Assembly (NCBI GenBank): GCA_903857255.1
Contig: CAIODY010000123.1
Coordinates: 1-64,000, forward strand
From: an uncultured bacterium
Lineage (GTDB): Bacteria; Bacteroidota; Bacteroidia; Chitinophagales; CAIODY01
DNA: 64,000 nt
Direction: 5' to 3'
The notes under the pieces are model-generated. The model ran no database searches, was not told the DNA's origin, and saw only the letters and a list, made by a program, of their open reading frames with translations. A program made the position numbers and the translations under genes. Below, in pieces: positions 1-7,224 of this stretch. The first letter of the stretch is position 1, and the number at the start of each line of letters is the position of its first letter.

Positions 1-109
1 CAAAAGCGAAATTATTGTTCCCTGTTTTTTTCGATTACAGTTGCTTTTCAGTTTTCACAAATCATCTTTCTAAATTTTTTTTTAACAAACCAATAAAAAT
101 TAAATCAAA

Positions 110-592
110 ATGGACAACAACATCAATGTAGTAGTCAGCGCAGCTGACCAAGCAGCTATCACAGCCGCACTTGCCACACTTAGTCAAAAACTGACACCCT
201 ATTTAAAAGCCTTGACCGATGCCGAACGCCGAGGTGGCTTAAAAATGGGCGACAAATCAGTAGCCTTTGTGCAAAAAGCACAAACTTATGGCACTCAATT
301 TACCAACCAATTACCAAGCTATATCAGTTTGGCTAATTTAACAGTAGATGTGAATGCAGTAGTATTATTAAATGGCTATTTAGCCCAGTTAGAGCCTTTG
401 GTAAGAGCAGTGGAAGACACCATGATGCTTTCAGGTGGCGAAGCTATGGAGGCAGCTAATGCAGTATATGCAGCATTACAAATGGCAGCCGCTAACAATG
501 TGCCTGGCGCACAAGATGCGGTAAATGATATGAAACAACGTTACCCTGGCAAAGTAAAAAGTCAAGCCCCGGCTGCTGCGCCTAAAGCATAA
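110..592 (+). CDS. Small helical Bacteroidota protein of unknown function
   Basis: This encodes 160 residues with no signal peptide, membrane segment or catalytic motif that I can see. The sequence looks all-helical, with the stretches KMGDKSVAFVQKA, EDTMML and NNVPGAQDAV. From memory these resemble a family of about 150-residue Bacteroidota proteins carrying KMGDK, DTxMLAGSEA and VPGAK motifs; no function is known to me and this was not checked by search. The C-terminus (APAAAPKA) is a low-complexity tail. It stands alone ahead of a repeat-filled non-coding stretch, and its ATG follows an AT-rich leader. The reading frame is secure and the family link is tentative. Confidence 0.75.
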   Translation: MDNNINVVVSAADQAAITAALATLSQKLTPYLKALTDAERRGGLKMGDKSVAFVQKAQTYGTQFTNQLPSYISLANLTVDVNAVVLLNGYLAQLEPLVRAVEDTMMLSGGEAMEAANAVYAALQMAAANNVPGAQDAVNDMKQRYPGKVKSQAPAAAPKA

Positions 593-634
593 ACATAGAT
601 TATGTGTTAGAAAATAAAAAAGAAAATGTTATCA

Positions 635-703
635 GTTATTCGTTAATAGTTAATTGGAAATACAATTGCCTTTGCTAATAACCAATAACTATTAACGATT
701 AAC
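635..703. repeat. Imperfect inverted repeat in intergenic region
   Basis: The left arm at 640-657 (TCGTTAATAGTTAATTGG) is mirrored at 682-698 with one extra base in the left arm, around a loop of about 24 bases. With one mismatch the pairing extends outward to 635 and 703. It lies about 45 bases after the first gene and could act as a transcript-end structure, but it has no T-run. It looks more like one of the AT-rich intergenic repeats of Bacteroidota. Confidence 0.5.
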
Positions 704-735
704 TTGATTAATAGATTTCATCGCACTTGTATTTG

Positions 736-769
736 CCTCCTCTGCTTCGGAAAGGGCTGGGGTGAGGTC
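736..769 (+). repeat. G-rich palindromic repeat, degenerate copy
   Basis: The right half (AGGGCTGGGGTGAGGTCA) matches the right half of the element inside ispG at 28888-28904 apart from one C/T difference. Its left arm (CCTCCTCTGCTTCGG) is a decayed version of CCCTCTCC. This marks a dispersed short palindromic family with at least two copies in the window, one non-coding and one inside a gene. Confidence 0.5.
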
Positions 770-826
770 AAAAAAGCCTAAATCAACAACCTGATTGCTG
801 ACTGACCCAATCTGAAAGCCAAAATA

Positions 827-956
827 GGCAATATACATTGGGTAAATTGACAATCAGAAAGCCTACGGAGGCATTCAAAATGTTGAAATAGGCAATGTGG
901 ATTGGGTAAATCGGCAATATAGATTGGGTAGTTTGGCAATTGGAATGCTAATGGAG
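827..956. repeat. Degenerate tandem repeat with about 22-base period
   Basis: Units begin at 827, 891, 913 and 935 with GGCAAT, and the first three continue into a variant of ATTGGGTA. Positions 891-912 and 913-934 are directly adjacent 22-base units. The stretch 849-870 resembles the unit at 935-956 and ends in the same GGAG. A 22-base period is not a multiple of three, so this is unlikely to be a coding repeat. It sits in the 593-1169 region, which has no convincing gene. Confidence 0.5.
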
Positions 957-1012
957 GGAATCGGAAAGTGGAAATGACAGTTAGCAGTAAATACAGTATA
1001 GCCTTTTCAGCC

Positions 1013-1038
1013 ATCGTTGGTGTTTGTTCACCAACGAT
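1013..1038. repeat. Perfect hairpin, 10-bp stem, 6-base loop
   Basis: ATCGTTGGTG is followed by loop TTTGTT and then CACCAACGAT. The same element, in the opposite orientation and with a matching ATGGCTGAA flank, recurs around 45514-45545, so it is a dispersed repeat rather than a local terminator. Confidence 0.7.
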
Positions 1039-1047
1039 TCAAAGGAA

Positions 1048-1073
1048 GTTGTCGGAGGACAAACTCCGACAAC
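1048..1073. repeat. Second perfect hairpin, 10-bp stem, 6-base loop
   Basis: GTTGTCGGAG, loop GACAAA, CTCCGACAAC. It lies nine bases after the preceding hairpin and has the same stem and loop lengths, so the two look like a paired REP-like unit. No T-run follows. Confidence 0.7.
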
Positions 1074-1108
1074 GGCTATAAATAGTAACCAAATAGAAAT
1101 TTAACATC

Positions 1109-1149
1109 AATCTTGAGCAGGAAAGAAAACCTGCTCAAGATTATTTTTA
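1109..1149 (+). terminator. Strong hairpin with T-rich tail upstream of first T9SS gene
   Basis: A perfect 13-bp stem (1109-1121 with 1130-1142) closes an 8-base loop and is followed by TATTTTT. This fits a rho-independent terminator on the plus strand. It lies only about 20 bases before the start at 1170, so it may block read-through into the T9SS gene or act as a leader structure. Confidence 0.55.
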
Positions 1150-1169
1150 AACAATCAAAAACAAACAAC

Positions 1170-2600
1170 ATGAAAAACATTTTATTACTCCTCATTTCAG
1201 GTTTATTTTTTTTAAAAGCAAATTCACAATCGTGGCAGGAGGTAGGCAGCGTAGCGAATGCTTTGAATGCTAATGACATCATTAATTCAGTCATAGCTGA
1301 TAAGCAAGGTAATATATATGCAGCTGGAGGATTTACTGATACTAATGGCGGTGTATATGTAGCTAAATGGAACGGGACAACTTGGAGTGAATTAGGCACA
1401 GGAGCGAACGCCTTGAATGCAAATAATCAAATACTGACATTGGCATTAGATAAATCAGGCAACTTGTATGCAGCAGGTTTATTTACAGATTCAGTTACTT
1501 CAAATAAAGGACATCAGTATGTAGCCAAATGGGATGGAAACAGTTGGAGTCAATTAGGGGTTGGCACACAAGCACTAAATGCCAATGCACAAATCAATAC
1601 CTTATCATCAGATAGTGTAGGTAACATATTTGCAGCAGGTGATTTTACAGATTCAGTAGTTTGGAAATGGAATGGCAGTAGATACATAGCTAAATGGAAC
1701 GGAACAAATTGGGCAGAATTAGAAGGACCTATTCCATCATTAAAAGCCCGAGGAACAATCGGGACAATTAATTCATTAATTACAGATAATATAGGGCAAG
1801 TATATGCCGCAGGCAGTTTATATGATTCACTATTATCGTCTTACTTTGTAACCAGATTCAATGGAACCAATTGGACTTATATGGGTAGTGCTCCAGTTTG
1901 TGTTGATTTTACAGTGCCAATTAAAAGCCTTGTGATTGATTCGAATAGTACTATTTATGCCTCAGGAAATGAATACTTTACTAATGTGTCAAATACAATT
2001 GTAACCCAACTAAAAACGCTATCTTGTTCGAGGGTTGGAGCAATCTTTTTTAATAATGAAATTTTCGCATCAGCCATTGACAAAAATAAAAATTTATACG
2101 TAGCAGGTAGGTTTACGGATTCGACAACAAGTTTGTTGGGTAATCCTTATGTAGCTAAATGGGACGGCACTACATGGAGTGAATTAGGCACTGGTGCTAA
2201 TGCTTTAAAACCAAACAATTCAATTATATCCATTACAACTGATACAGCAAATAATGTGTATGCCGCTGGTTATTTTTATAACAGTTCAAATAAATATTAT
2301 GTAGGCAAATACACCCAACCAGCAGCAGGTATTAACAACCTAACAAACAATGCAGCTAATGATTTAAAAGTGTATCCGAATCCAACAACCAATCAGTTAA
2401 CAGTAAGCGGTATTCAGTTTTCAGGCAATACAAAAATAGAAATAGAAAATATTTTGGGGCAGGTCATGGTGAGCTTGTCGAACCATCTGACTACTGCTAA
2501 CTGCCAACTGACTACAGCCAACTTGCCTTCAGGCATTTACATCCTCAAAGCCACCGATGAAAAAGGGTTTGTGCATACAGCTAAGTTTGTGAAAGAGTAA
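1170..2600 (+). CDS. T9SS-secreted seven-repeat beta-propeller-like protein (copy 1)
   Basis: This encodes 476 residues. I chose the ATG at 1170 because it starts a clean signal peptide (MKNILLLLISGLFFLKANSQ); the in-frame codon farther upstream falls within the hairpin. The body holds seven repeats of about 55-60 residues, most reading roughly YVAKWNGTTWSELGTG, then NALNANN, then a DKxGNxYAAGxFTDS segment, as expected for a seven-bladed propeller. The C-terminus (VYPNPTTNQLTV to LPSGIYILKATDEKGFVHTAKFVKE, about 80 residues) is a T9SS type A sorting domain, so the protein is exported and then secreted to or anchored on the cell surface. A tandem paralogue follows. The sorting domain carries the in-frame insert MVSLSNHL. 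The binding partner is unknown. Confidence 0.85.
   Translation: MKNILLLLISGLFFLKANSQSWQEVGSVANALNANDIINSVIADKQGNIYAAGGFTDTNGGVYVAKWNGTTWSELGTGANALNANNQILTLALDKSGNLYAAGLFTDSVTSNKGHQYVAKWDGNSWSQLGVGTQALNANAQINTLSSDSVGNIFAAGDFTDSVVWKWNGSRYIAKWNGTNWAELEGPIPSLKARGTIGTINSLITDNIGQVYAAGSLYDSLLSSYFVTRFNGTNWTYMGSAPVCVDFTVPIKSLVIDSNSTIYASGNEYFTNVSNTIVTQLKTLSCSRVGAIFFNNEIFASAIDKNKNLYVAGRFTDSTTSLLGNPYVAKWDGTTWSELGTGANALKPNNSIISITTDTANNVYAAGYFYNSSNKYYVGKYTQPAAGINNLTNNAANDLKVYPNPTTNQLTVSGIQFSGNTKIEIENILGQVMVSLSNHLTTANCQLTTANLPSGIYILKATDEKGFVHTAKFVKE
2463..2486 (+). repeat. REP-like repeat in coding sequence (copy 1)
   Basis: A 24-base element containing ATGGTGAGCTTGTCGAACCA, translated in frame as part of VMVSLSNHL inside the sorting domain of the first T9SS protein. 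The ends ATGGT and ACCAT are complementary. Identical copies lie at 2701 and 3985. From memory, peptides such as MVSLSNH turn up in many Bacteroidota proteins as translated short repeats. Confidence 0.7.
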
Positions 2601-2618
2601 AAGCAACCAAATTGGTTT

Positions 2619-2626
2619 TATTTTCG
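2619..2626 (+). promoter_or_regulatory. Possible -7 box for second T9SS gene
   Basis: TATTTTCG is one base off the Bacteroidota TAnnTTTG box and lies 36 bases before the ATG at 2662. A short AACCA/TGGTT hairpin sits just before it at 2605-2617. No clear -33 element was found. Confidence 0.3.
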
Positions 2627-2661
2627 TCATAGTTTTTTACTAACAATCAAAAACAATAATC

Positions 2662-4122
2662 ATGAAAAAAACACTTCAACTTTCGTTTCTTTTTATCACT
2701 GTCATGGTGAGCTTGTCGAACCATTTACTTGCACAAACTTGGCAAGAATTGGGCACAGGAACTAATGCTTTGAATCCCAATGGTGGAATTTATTCTGTAA
2801 TTGCTGATAAGCAAGGCAATGTGTATGCAGCAGGGACATTCTACGATACCTCTACGCAAAAATATTATGTAGCAAAATGGAACGGCACCACTTGGAGCGA
2901 ATTAGGCACAGGCATCAATGCTTTGAATGCTAATGACCAAATATTTACATTAGCCCAAGATAAATTTGGAAATATTTATGCAGCAGGCAAATTCACCGAT
3001 TCAGCTATTTCAACTAAAGGACATCGCTATGTAGCAAAATGGGATGGTAATTCATGGAGTGAATTAGGTACAGGTATTCATGCTTTGAATGCTAACAATT
3101 TTATTAATTCGGTTTCTACTGATAGTACAGGCAATGTATATGCAGCAGGCAGATTCACTAATTCTCCTATTTGGTCAATGAATGGTACTCATTACGTAGC
3201 TAAATGGAATGGAACAGATTGGGTTGATTTAGATGGATTAATTGACAGCTTGCATAAAATGGGGCAAATTGGTGAAATACAATCATTAGTAACTGATAAA
3301 AATGGGTATTTGTATGCAGGGGGTAATTTATTTGATACCGTTTATCAAAAGTATTTTGTTGCCAGATTTACGGGTACGAATTGGTCGTATATGGGAGGGC
3401 ATACTCCAACCTGTATTCGTTTTCTCAACATAGCAACATTAGCAGTTGATACCTCAAATAAAGCTATATATGAAGCTGGATATGATAATTACAGTCAAAA
3501 CAATAAAAATTTCCTTTCTAAGCTTTATCAGGGTTCATGTTCTTTTCTTGGAAGTGGTACTTCAAGTTTAATAAATGATTATGTTCTCACCTCTGCGGTT
3601 GATATCAACGACAACTATTATGTAGCAGGCAACTTTACTGACTCTACTCCAAATTTAGGTTACCGATTTGTCGCTAAATGGGACGGAACAAATTGGAGCG
3701 AATTAGGCACAGGAGCTAACGCATTAATGGCAAATAATGCTATCAACAGCATCACTACTGATGCACAAGGCAATGTGTATGCAGCAGGCAATTTTACTAA
3801 TGGTAATGGCAAACCTTACGTAGCCAAATACACCCAACCAGCAGCAGGTATTAACAACCTAACAAACAATGCAGCAAAGAATGATTTAAAAGTGTATCCC
3901 AACCCAACAACCAATCAGTTAACAGTAAGCGGTATTCAGTTTTCAGGCAATACAAAATTGGAAGTGGAAAATATATTGGGGCAGGTCATGGTGAGCTTGT
4001 CGAACCATCTGACTACTGCTAACTGCCAACTGACTACAGCCAACTTGCCTTCAGGCATTTACATCCTCAAAGCCACCGATGAAAAAGGTTTTGTGCATAC
4101 AGCCAAATTTGTGAAAGAGTAA
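2662..4122 (+). CDS. T9SS-secreted seven-repeat beta-propeller-like protein (copy 2)
   Basis: This 486-residue paralogue of the preceding gene has the same seven repeats (blade ends KYYVAKW, HRYVAKW, HYVAKW, YFVARF, NFLSKL, RFVAKW, PYVAKY) and a T9SS type A sorting domain. The signal peptide is odd: after MKKTLQLSFLFIT comes VMVSLSNHL and then LLAQ, so a short palindromic repeat has been translated inside it. The last roughly 300 bases are nearly identical to the end of copy 1, while the propeller bodies have diverged, which suggests gene conversion or a recent exchange of the tail. It is a likely surface protein and its ligand is unknown. Confidence 0.85.
   Translation: MKKTLQLSFLFITVMVSLSNHLLAQTWQELGTGTNALNPNGGIYSVIADKQGNVYAAGTFYDTSTQKYYVAKWNGTTWSELGTGINALNANDQIFTLAQDKFGNIYAAGKFTDSAISTKGHRYVAKWDGNSWSELGTGIHALNANNFINSVSTDSTGNVYAAGRFTNSPIWSMNGTHYVAKWNGTDWVDLDGLIDSLHKMGQIGEIQSLVTDKNGYLYAGGNLFDTVYQKYFVARFTGTNWSYMGGHTPTCIRFLNIATLAVDTSNKAIYEAGYDNYSQNNKNFLSKLYQGSCSFLGSGTSSLINDYVLTSAVDINDNYYVAGNFTDSTPNLGYRFVAKWDGTNWSELGTGANALMANNAINSITTDAQGNVYAAGNFTNGNGKPYVAKYTQPAAGINNLTNNAAKNDLKVYPNPTTNQLTVSGIQFSGNTKLEVENILGQVMVSLSNHLTTANCQLTTANLPSGIYILKATDEKGFVHTAKFVKE
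2701..2724 (+). repeat. REP-like repeat in signal-peptide coding region (copy 2)
   Basis: The same 24-base element as at 2463 and 3985. Here it encodes VMVSLSNH inside the signal peptide of the second T9SS protein, between the hydrophobic segment and the likely cleavage site near LLAQ. Confidence 0.7.
3985..4008 (+). repeat. REP-like repeat in coding sequence (copy 3)
   Basis: The same element at the equivalent place in the sorting domain of the second T9SS protein. It is followed by the same CTGACTACTGCTAACTGCCA stretch as copy 1, so copies 1 and 3 share ancestry through the duplicated tail. Copy 2 in the signal peptide is an independent insertion. Confidence 0.7.
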
Positions 4123-4129
4123 AAGAAAA

Positions 4130-4151
4130 GTTGAATCAAATTTAATTCAAC
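4130..4151. terminator. Hairpin between convergent T9SS gene and recN
   Basis: GTTGAAT (4130-4136) pairs with ATTCAAC (4145-4151). AAAGAGT just before it can extend the pairing with ACTCTTT just after. It lies at the convergent ends of the plus-strand T9SS gene and minus-strand recN and could serve both. Confidence 0.45.
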
Positions 4152-5794
4152 AACTCTTTTGCATTTGCCAAAGCGGCTTCGCCTGGTTGATTGCCGCTCA
4201 ACATTTTTGCAATTTCAACTATTCGCTCATGCTCATTCAGCGATTTTATTTGCGATAAAGTTCGTTCGCCGCTGGTTGTTTTATAAACAAAATAATGAGC
4301 ATTGCCTTTGGCTGCAATCTGCGGCAGATGGGTGATACAAAGCACTTGATGCGATGAAGCTAACTGCTGCAAAACCTTTCCAACTTGCATCGCTACTTCG
4401 CCACTGATGCCGGTATCAATTTCATCAAAAACTAAAGTTGGTAAATGTGTTGATGCCGCTACTAAAGATTTTATGCACAACATTAATCGGCTCAATTCGC
4501 CACCCGAAGCCACTTTGCTGATTTCTTGTAATGCACTTCCTTTGTTAGCAGTAAATAAAAATTTAAAATTGTCGCTGCCGGTTTGATTAATGTCTTGTAA
4601 AGAATGATGCTCAATTTTCAATAAAGCATGTGGCATTCCGACCTGATGCAATAATTCATTTACATTTTTTTCAAATGGTGTTGCAGCTTGCAAACGCTTA
4701 TTTGATAAGGATTTTGCCTTTGTCAATAAGTTTTGATGAAGTGTTGAAATTTCCTTTTCGATAGACTCGATTTCATCATTGCCAATTTCGATGGCTTTTA
4801 TTTTTTGCTCAAAATCATTTTGAATTTGTAACAATTCATCATCGTTGGCAGCGTTGTGTTTTTTCATCAATCTATTCAACAAATCAATTCGTTCACTTAC
4901 CATTTGCATTCGTTCTGCATCCGTATTAATGTGTTGATTCAAGTTATCAATTTCATCAGCAATGTCTTTAATTTCTAAAGCTGCGCTGTTTAATCTCTCA
5001 TGCAATTCAGCAATTTCAGGTTTTAAATTTTTTATAGAATTGAGTTGTGAAATAATATTTTTCAATTGCGAAGTAATCGCTTCATCACTTTCACTCAAAC
5101 CTTGAAATGCTTGCTGTAAGGTGCTTTTAATGTTATCGGCATTTTCTAATAATTGTAATTCGTTTTCCAATTCAGTTAGTTCATTACCAAGTAATTTTGC
5201 TTCACTTAATTCTTTGAATTGAAATTGAAAATAATCAAGATTGCGTAAAAGCTGCTCCTGTTCGTCTTTTAAAGCTGTTAAACGATTTTGTTTTTGTTGA
5301 TAGTTTTTAAATTGTTGCTGATATTCTTTTAGTAAATTTTCATTTCCAGCCAACGCATCCAACATCACCAATTGAAATTTTGAACTATTCAATGATAAAG
5401 TTTCATGCTGACGATGTACATCAATTAATTCTTCCGAAAGCTGCTTTAATGCAGATAAATTAACTGGCGTATCATTGATAAAGGCTCTTGATTTTCCATT
5501 GGCTGTAATTTCGCGACGGATAATGCAATGCGTATCAAAATCAATTTCATTCTCTTTAAAAAATTCTTCCAAGCCTAAATTTTCAATCAGAAAATTTCCT
5601 TCTACCACACATTTTTTTTCTTTGTCAAACAACACATCGCTATCAGCTCTTTCTCCTAACAACAAGCCTAAAGCACCTAACAGTATTGATTTTCCAGCGC
5701 CTGTTTCGCCAGTGATAATAGTGAGTTGGTTGGAGAAATTAATTTCCAACTGTTGTATTAAAGCGTAATTCTGAATGTGTAAACTATGCAGCAT
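4142..5794 (-). CDS. recN: DNA repair protein RecN
   Basis: This 550-residue SMC-like ATPase is about the length of E. coli RecN (about 553). The N-terminal IQNYALIQQLEINF is followed by Walker A GETGAGKS at residues 29-36. The middle is a long coiled coil (about residues 150-380), and the C-terminal half holds the ABC-type signature region VASGGELSRLML and Walker B VFDEIDTGISG. RecN gathers double-strand break ends for recombinational repair in the cytoplasm. The gene appears to be a single-gene unit convergent with the T9SS pair. The identification is firm. Confidence 0.95.
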   Translation of the reverse strand: MLHSLHIQNYALIQQLEINFSNQLTIITGETGAGKSILLGALGLLLGERADSDVLFDKEKKCVVEGNFLIENLGLEEFFKENEIDFDTHCIIRREITANGKSRAFINDTPVNLSALKQLSEELIDVHRQHETLSLNSSKFQLVMLDALAGNENLLKEYQQQFKNYQQKQNRLTALKDEQEQLLRNLDYFQFQFKELSEAKLLGNELTELENELQLLENADNIKSTLQQAFQGLSESDEAITSQLKNIISQLNSIKNLKPEIAELHERLNSAALEIKDIADEIDNLNQHINTDAERMQMVSERIDLLNRLMKKHNAANDDELLQIQNDFEQKIKAIEIGNDEIESIEKEISTLHQNLLTKAKSLSNKRLQAATPFEKNVNELLHQVGMPHALLKIEHHSLQDINQTGSDNFKFLFTANKGSALQEISKVASGGELSRLMLCIKSLVAASTHLPTLVFDEIDTGISGEVAMQVGKVLQQLASSHQVLCITHLPQIAAKGNAHYFVYKTTSGERTLSQIKSLNEHERIVEIAKMLSGNQPGEAALANAKELLN

Positions 5795-5847
5795 GAATCA
5801 AAAAAAATATCGTGGGTTAAAATTAGTGAAAATGAATAAAGCCGAAA

Positions 5848-6240
5848 TCATTTTATCCAATTCATTTTTTTGAAGGCTTCAATTCCTTTTTTAAAAAGTG
5901 CGTTTAATTCTTTTTCATCTACTTGTTCTTCTTTTTTAAAATGAAAACAAGTTTTTCCTTTCAAGGTTTTCCAGGTGTTGGGTGCTAATGGTTTGAATTC
6001 TTTTTCATTCATGTAAGTGGGGAAAAAATAAAAAGTAACGGCATCTTTTCTAATCACTATCGAAGCGAAATACATACCTGGCACCATCACTTTTTTGCTG
6101 CCATAAGGTGTTGGGATATTTCCAATCACTTCAAAAGCATGCTGGCTGCCTTTGTTGACAACCAATGGCGGACAATGTTTTTCCATCACCATTTTCAATT
6201 GCTGAAAAATTTTCGATTTTGATTCTTCACTTAATGCCAT
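5848..6240 (-). CDS. DUF1801-like (YdhG fold) protein
   Basis: This encodes 130 residues, cytoplasmic, with no signal peptide. The core (FASIVIRKDAVTFYFFP, then a Lys-rich segment ending KGKTCFHFKK, then DEKELNALFKKGIEAF) has the layout of DUF1801/YdhG-like proteins, a small alpha-beta fold of unclear function. It lies 53 bases upstream (in coordinate terms, to the right) of recN on the same strand and could be co-transcribed with it. The family call is from pattern memory and moderate; a function cannot be given. Confidence 0.6.
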   Translation of the reverse strand: MALSEESKSKIFQQLKMVMEKHCPPLVVNKGSQHAFEVIGNIPTPYGSKKVMVPGMYFASIVIRKDAVTFYFFPTYMNEKEFKPLAPNTWKTLKGKTCFHFKKEEQVDEKELNALFKKGIEAFKKMNWIK

Positions 6241-6267
6241 AAAAAATGTTTTGAAACGAAAATAAAA

Positions 6268-6990
6268 TTATTCTACAACAAAAGCTACATGCAAATAATT
6301 GTTGCAAGCACCAATCATTTTTAATGGAATTCGGAACGAACGAATAAATTCATCGTACACTAAAAACTCGTGTTGAGGCACACCAAATTCATCAAAAATA
6401 ATTACGTCATTTTTTTTGAGCAATGGTGCTAATGAAGTGAGAACGAATAAAGCTGAAGTGTATAAATCAGAATCGATGTGAATCACTTTGCGTTTATCAT
6501 CATTAAATTTTTTCAGAAAATTCCAAAGTGTGTCTTGAAACAATCCTTTGTGAAAACTAATTCTGTTATCGTTGATGGCTGGAAACTTTCCGCCAACGCT
6601 CATTTCGCCAGCTTTGTAATTATTCCAATCTTCAGGCAAACCTTCAAATGTATCGAAACCATCAAATTTACTTTCGGCTGATTGATTGTTTTCAACCCAC
6701 CATTTAAAAGTGCTACCTTCTCTTACACCAAATTCTAAATAATTAATTGGCGCATTTAGTTTTTCACTTTCCAAAATGGAAGCGTATAATTTGAAACGAT
6801 TGTTGGCATTGAATGTAGCATTATAAAAATCGTTGTAAGCCACTTTGGGTTGATGCCGATGCCATTGCGAAAGCTTGCTCAAATAAACCAAATTGAGCAA
6901 AGCCGATTCAAAAGGTTTAACAAAAACATGCAAACCCAAGCGAATAAAATTGGCTTTGGTTTTACGAATAAAAAGTAATGAAAGTCGCAT
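6268..6990 (-). CDS. TylF/MycF-like SAM-dependent O-methyltransferase
   Basis: This encodes 240 residues. NYLEFGVREGSTFKWW is the SAM-binding loop, FDGFDTFEGLPEDW follows, and VIHIDSDLYTSALFVL and VIIFDEFG supply the Asp residues that bind metal in the TylF/macrocin O-methyltransferase family. Such enzymes methylate sugar hydroxyls, often in antibiotics or surface glycans. It has an N-terminal extension rich in basic and hydrophobic residues before the catalytic core. It sits next to a tRNA and recN rather than inside the glycan locus, so its substrate is open. Confidence 0.75.
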   Translation of the reverse strand: MRLSLLFIRKTKANFIRLGLHVFVKPFESALLNLVYLSKLSQWHRHQPKVAYNDFYNATFNANNRFKLYASILESEKLNAPINYLEFGVREGSTFKWWVENNQSAESKFDGFDTFEGLPEDWNNYKAGEMSVGGKFPAINDNRISFHKGLFQDTLWNFLKKFNDDKRKVIHIDSDLYTSALFVLTSLAPLLKKNDVIIFDEFGVPQHEFLVYDEFIRSFRIPLKMIGACNNYLHVAFVVE

Positions 6991-7042
6991 GGGTGCAAGA
7001 TAATTAATGAAACTTTTTTGGCGAAGCTATTTGTAGAAATAA

Positions 7043-7075
7043 AAAAAGCAACTTCCATTTCGAAAGTTGCTTTTT
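7043..7075. terminator. Terminator downstream of tRNA
   Basis: A 12-bp perfect stem (7043-7054 with 7064-7075) and a 9-base loop. A-runs and T-runs flank both sides, so it can end transcripts in both directions. On the minus strand it follows the tRNA 3' end directly. Confidence 0.75.
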
Positions 7076-7076
7076 G

Positions 7077-7150
7077 TGCGCCCACATGGACTTGAACCAA
7101 GGACCCCCTGATTATGAGTCAGATGCTCTAACCAACTGAGCTATAGGCGC
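7077..7150 (-). tRNA. tRNA with CAU anticodon (Met or Ile2)
   Basis: The minus strand folds as a tRNA: acceptor GCGCCTA with TGGGCGC, D-arm GCTCAGTTGGTTAGAGC, anticodon loop CTCATAA giving anticodon CAU, and T-loop TTCAAGT. The discriminator is A and no CCA is encoded, as is usual in Bacteroidota. The CAU anticodon means either elongator Met or an Ile tRNA with lysidine-modified C34, and I cannot decide between these by eye. A terminator follows. Confidence 0.9.
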
Positions 7151-7172
7151 ATGCTTTTTTTGAAAGCGGTTG

Positions 7173-7180
7173 CAAAAGTA
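7173..7180 (-). promoter_or_regulatory. -7 box of the tRNA promoter
   Basis: On the minus strand this reads TACTTTTG, a perfect TAnnTTTG box, and it lies 22 bases before the mature 5' end of the tRNA. That distance fits a short 5' leader removed by RNase P. Confidence 0.55.
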
Positions 7181-7224
7181 ATTTTTTTTGAAAATAAATC
7201 CGCATTTTGCAGCCAGATTTTTTT

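Noticed and set aside
778-1014. Open frame of 78 codons on the minus strand over the 22-base repeat array
   Set aside because: It is explained by the tandem repeat, has no recognisable motif, and the 22-base period is not a multiple of three.
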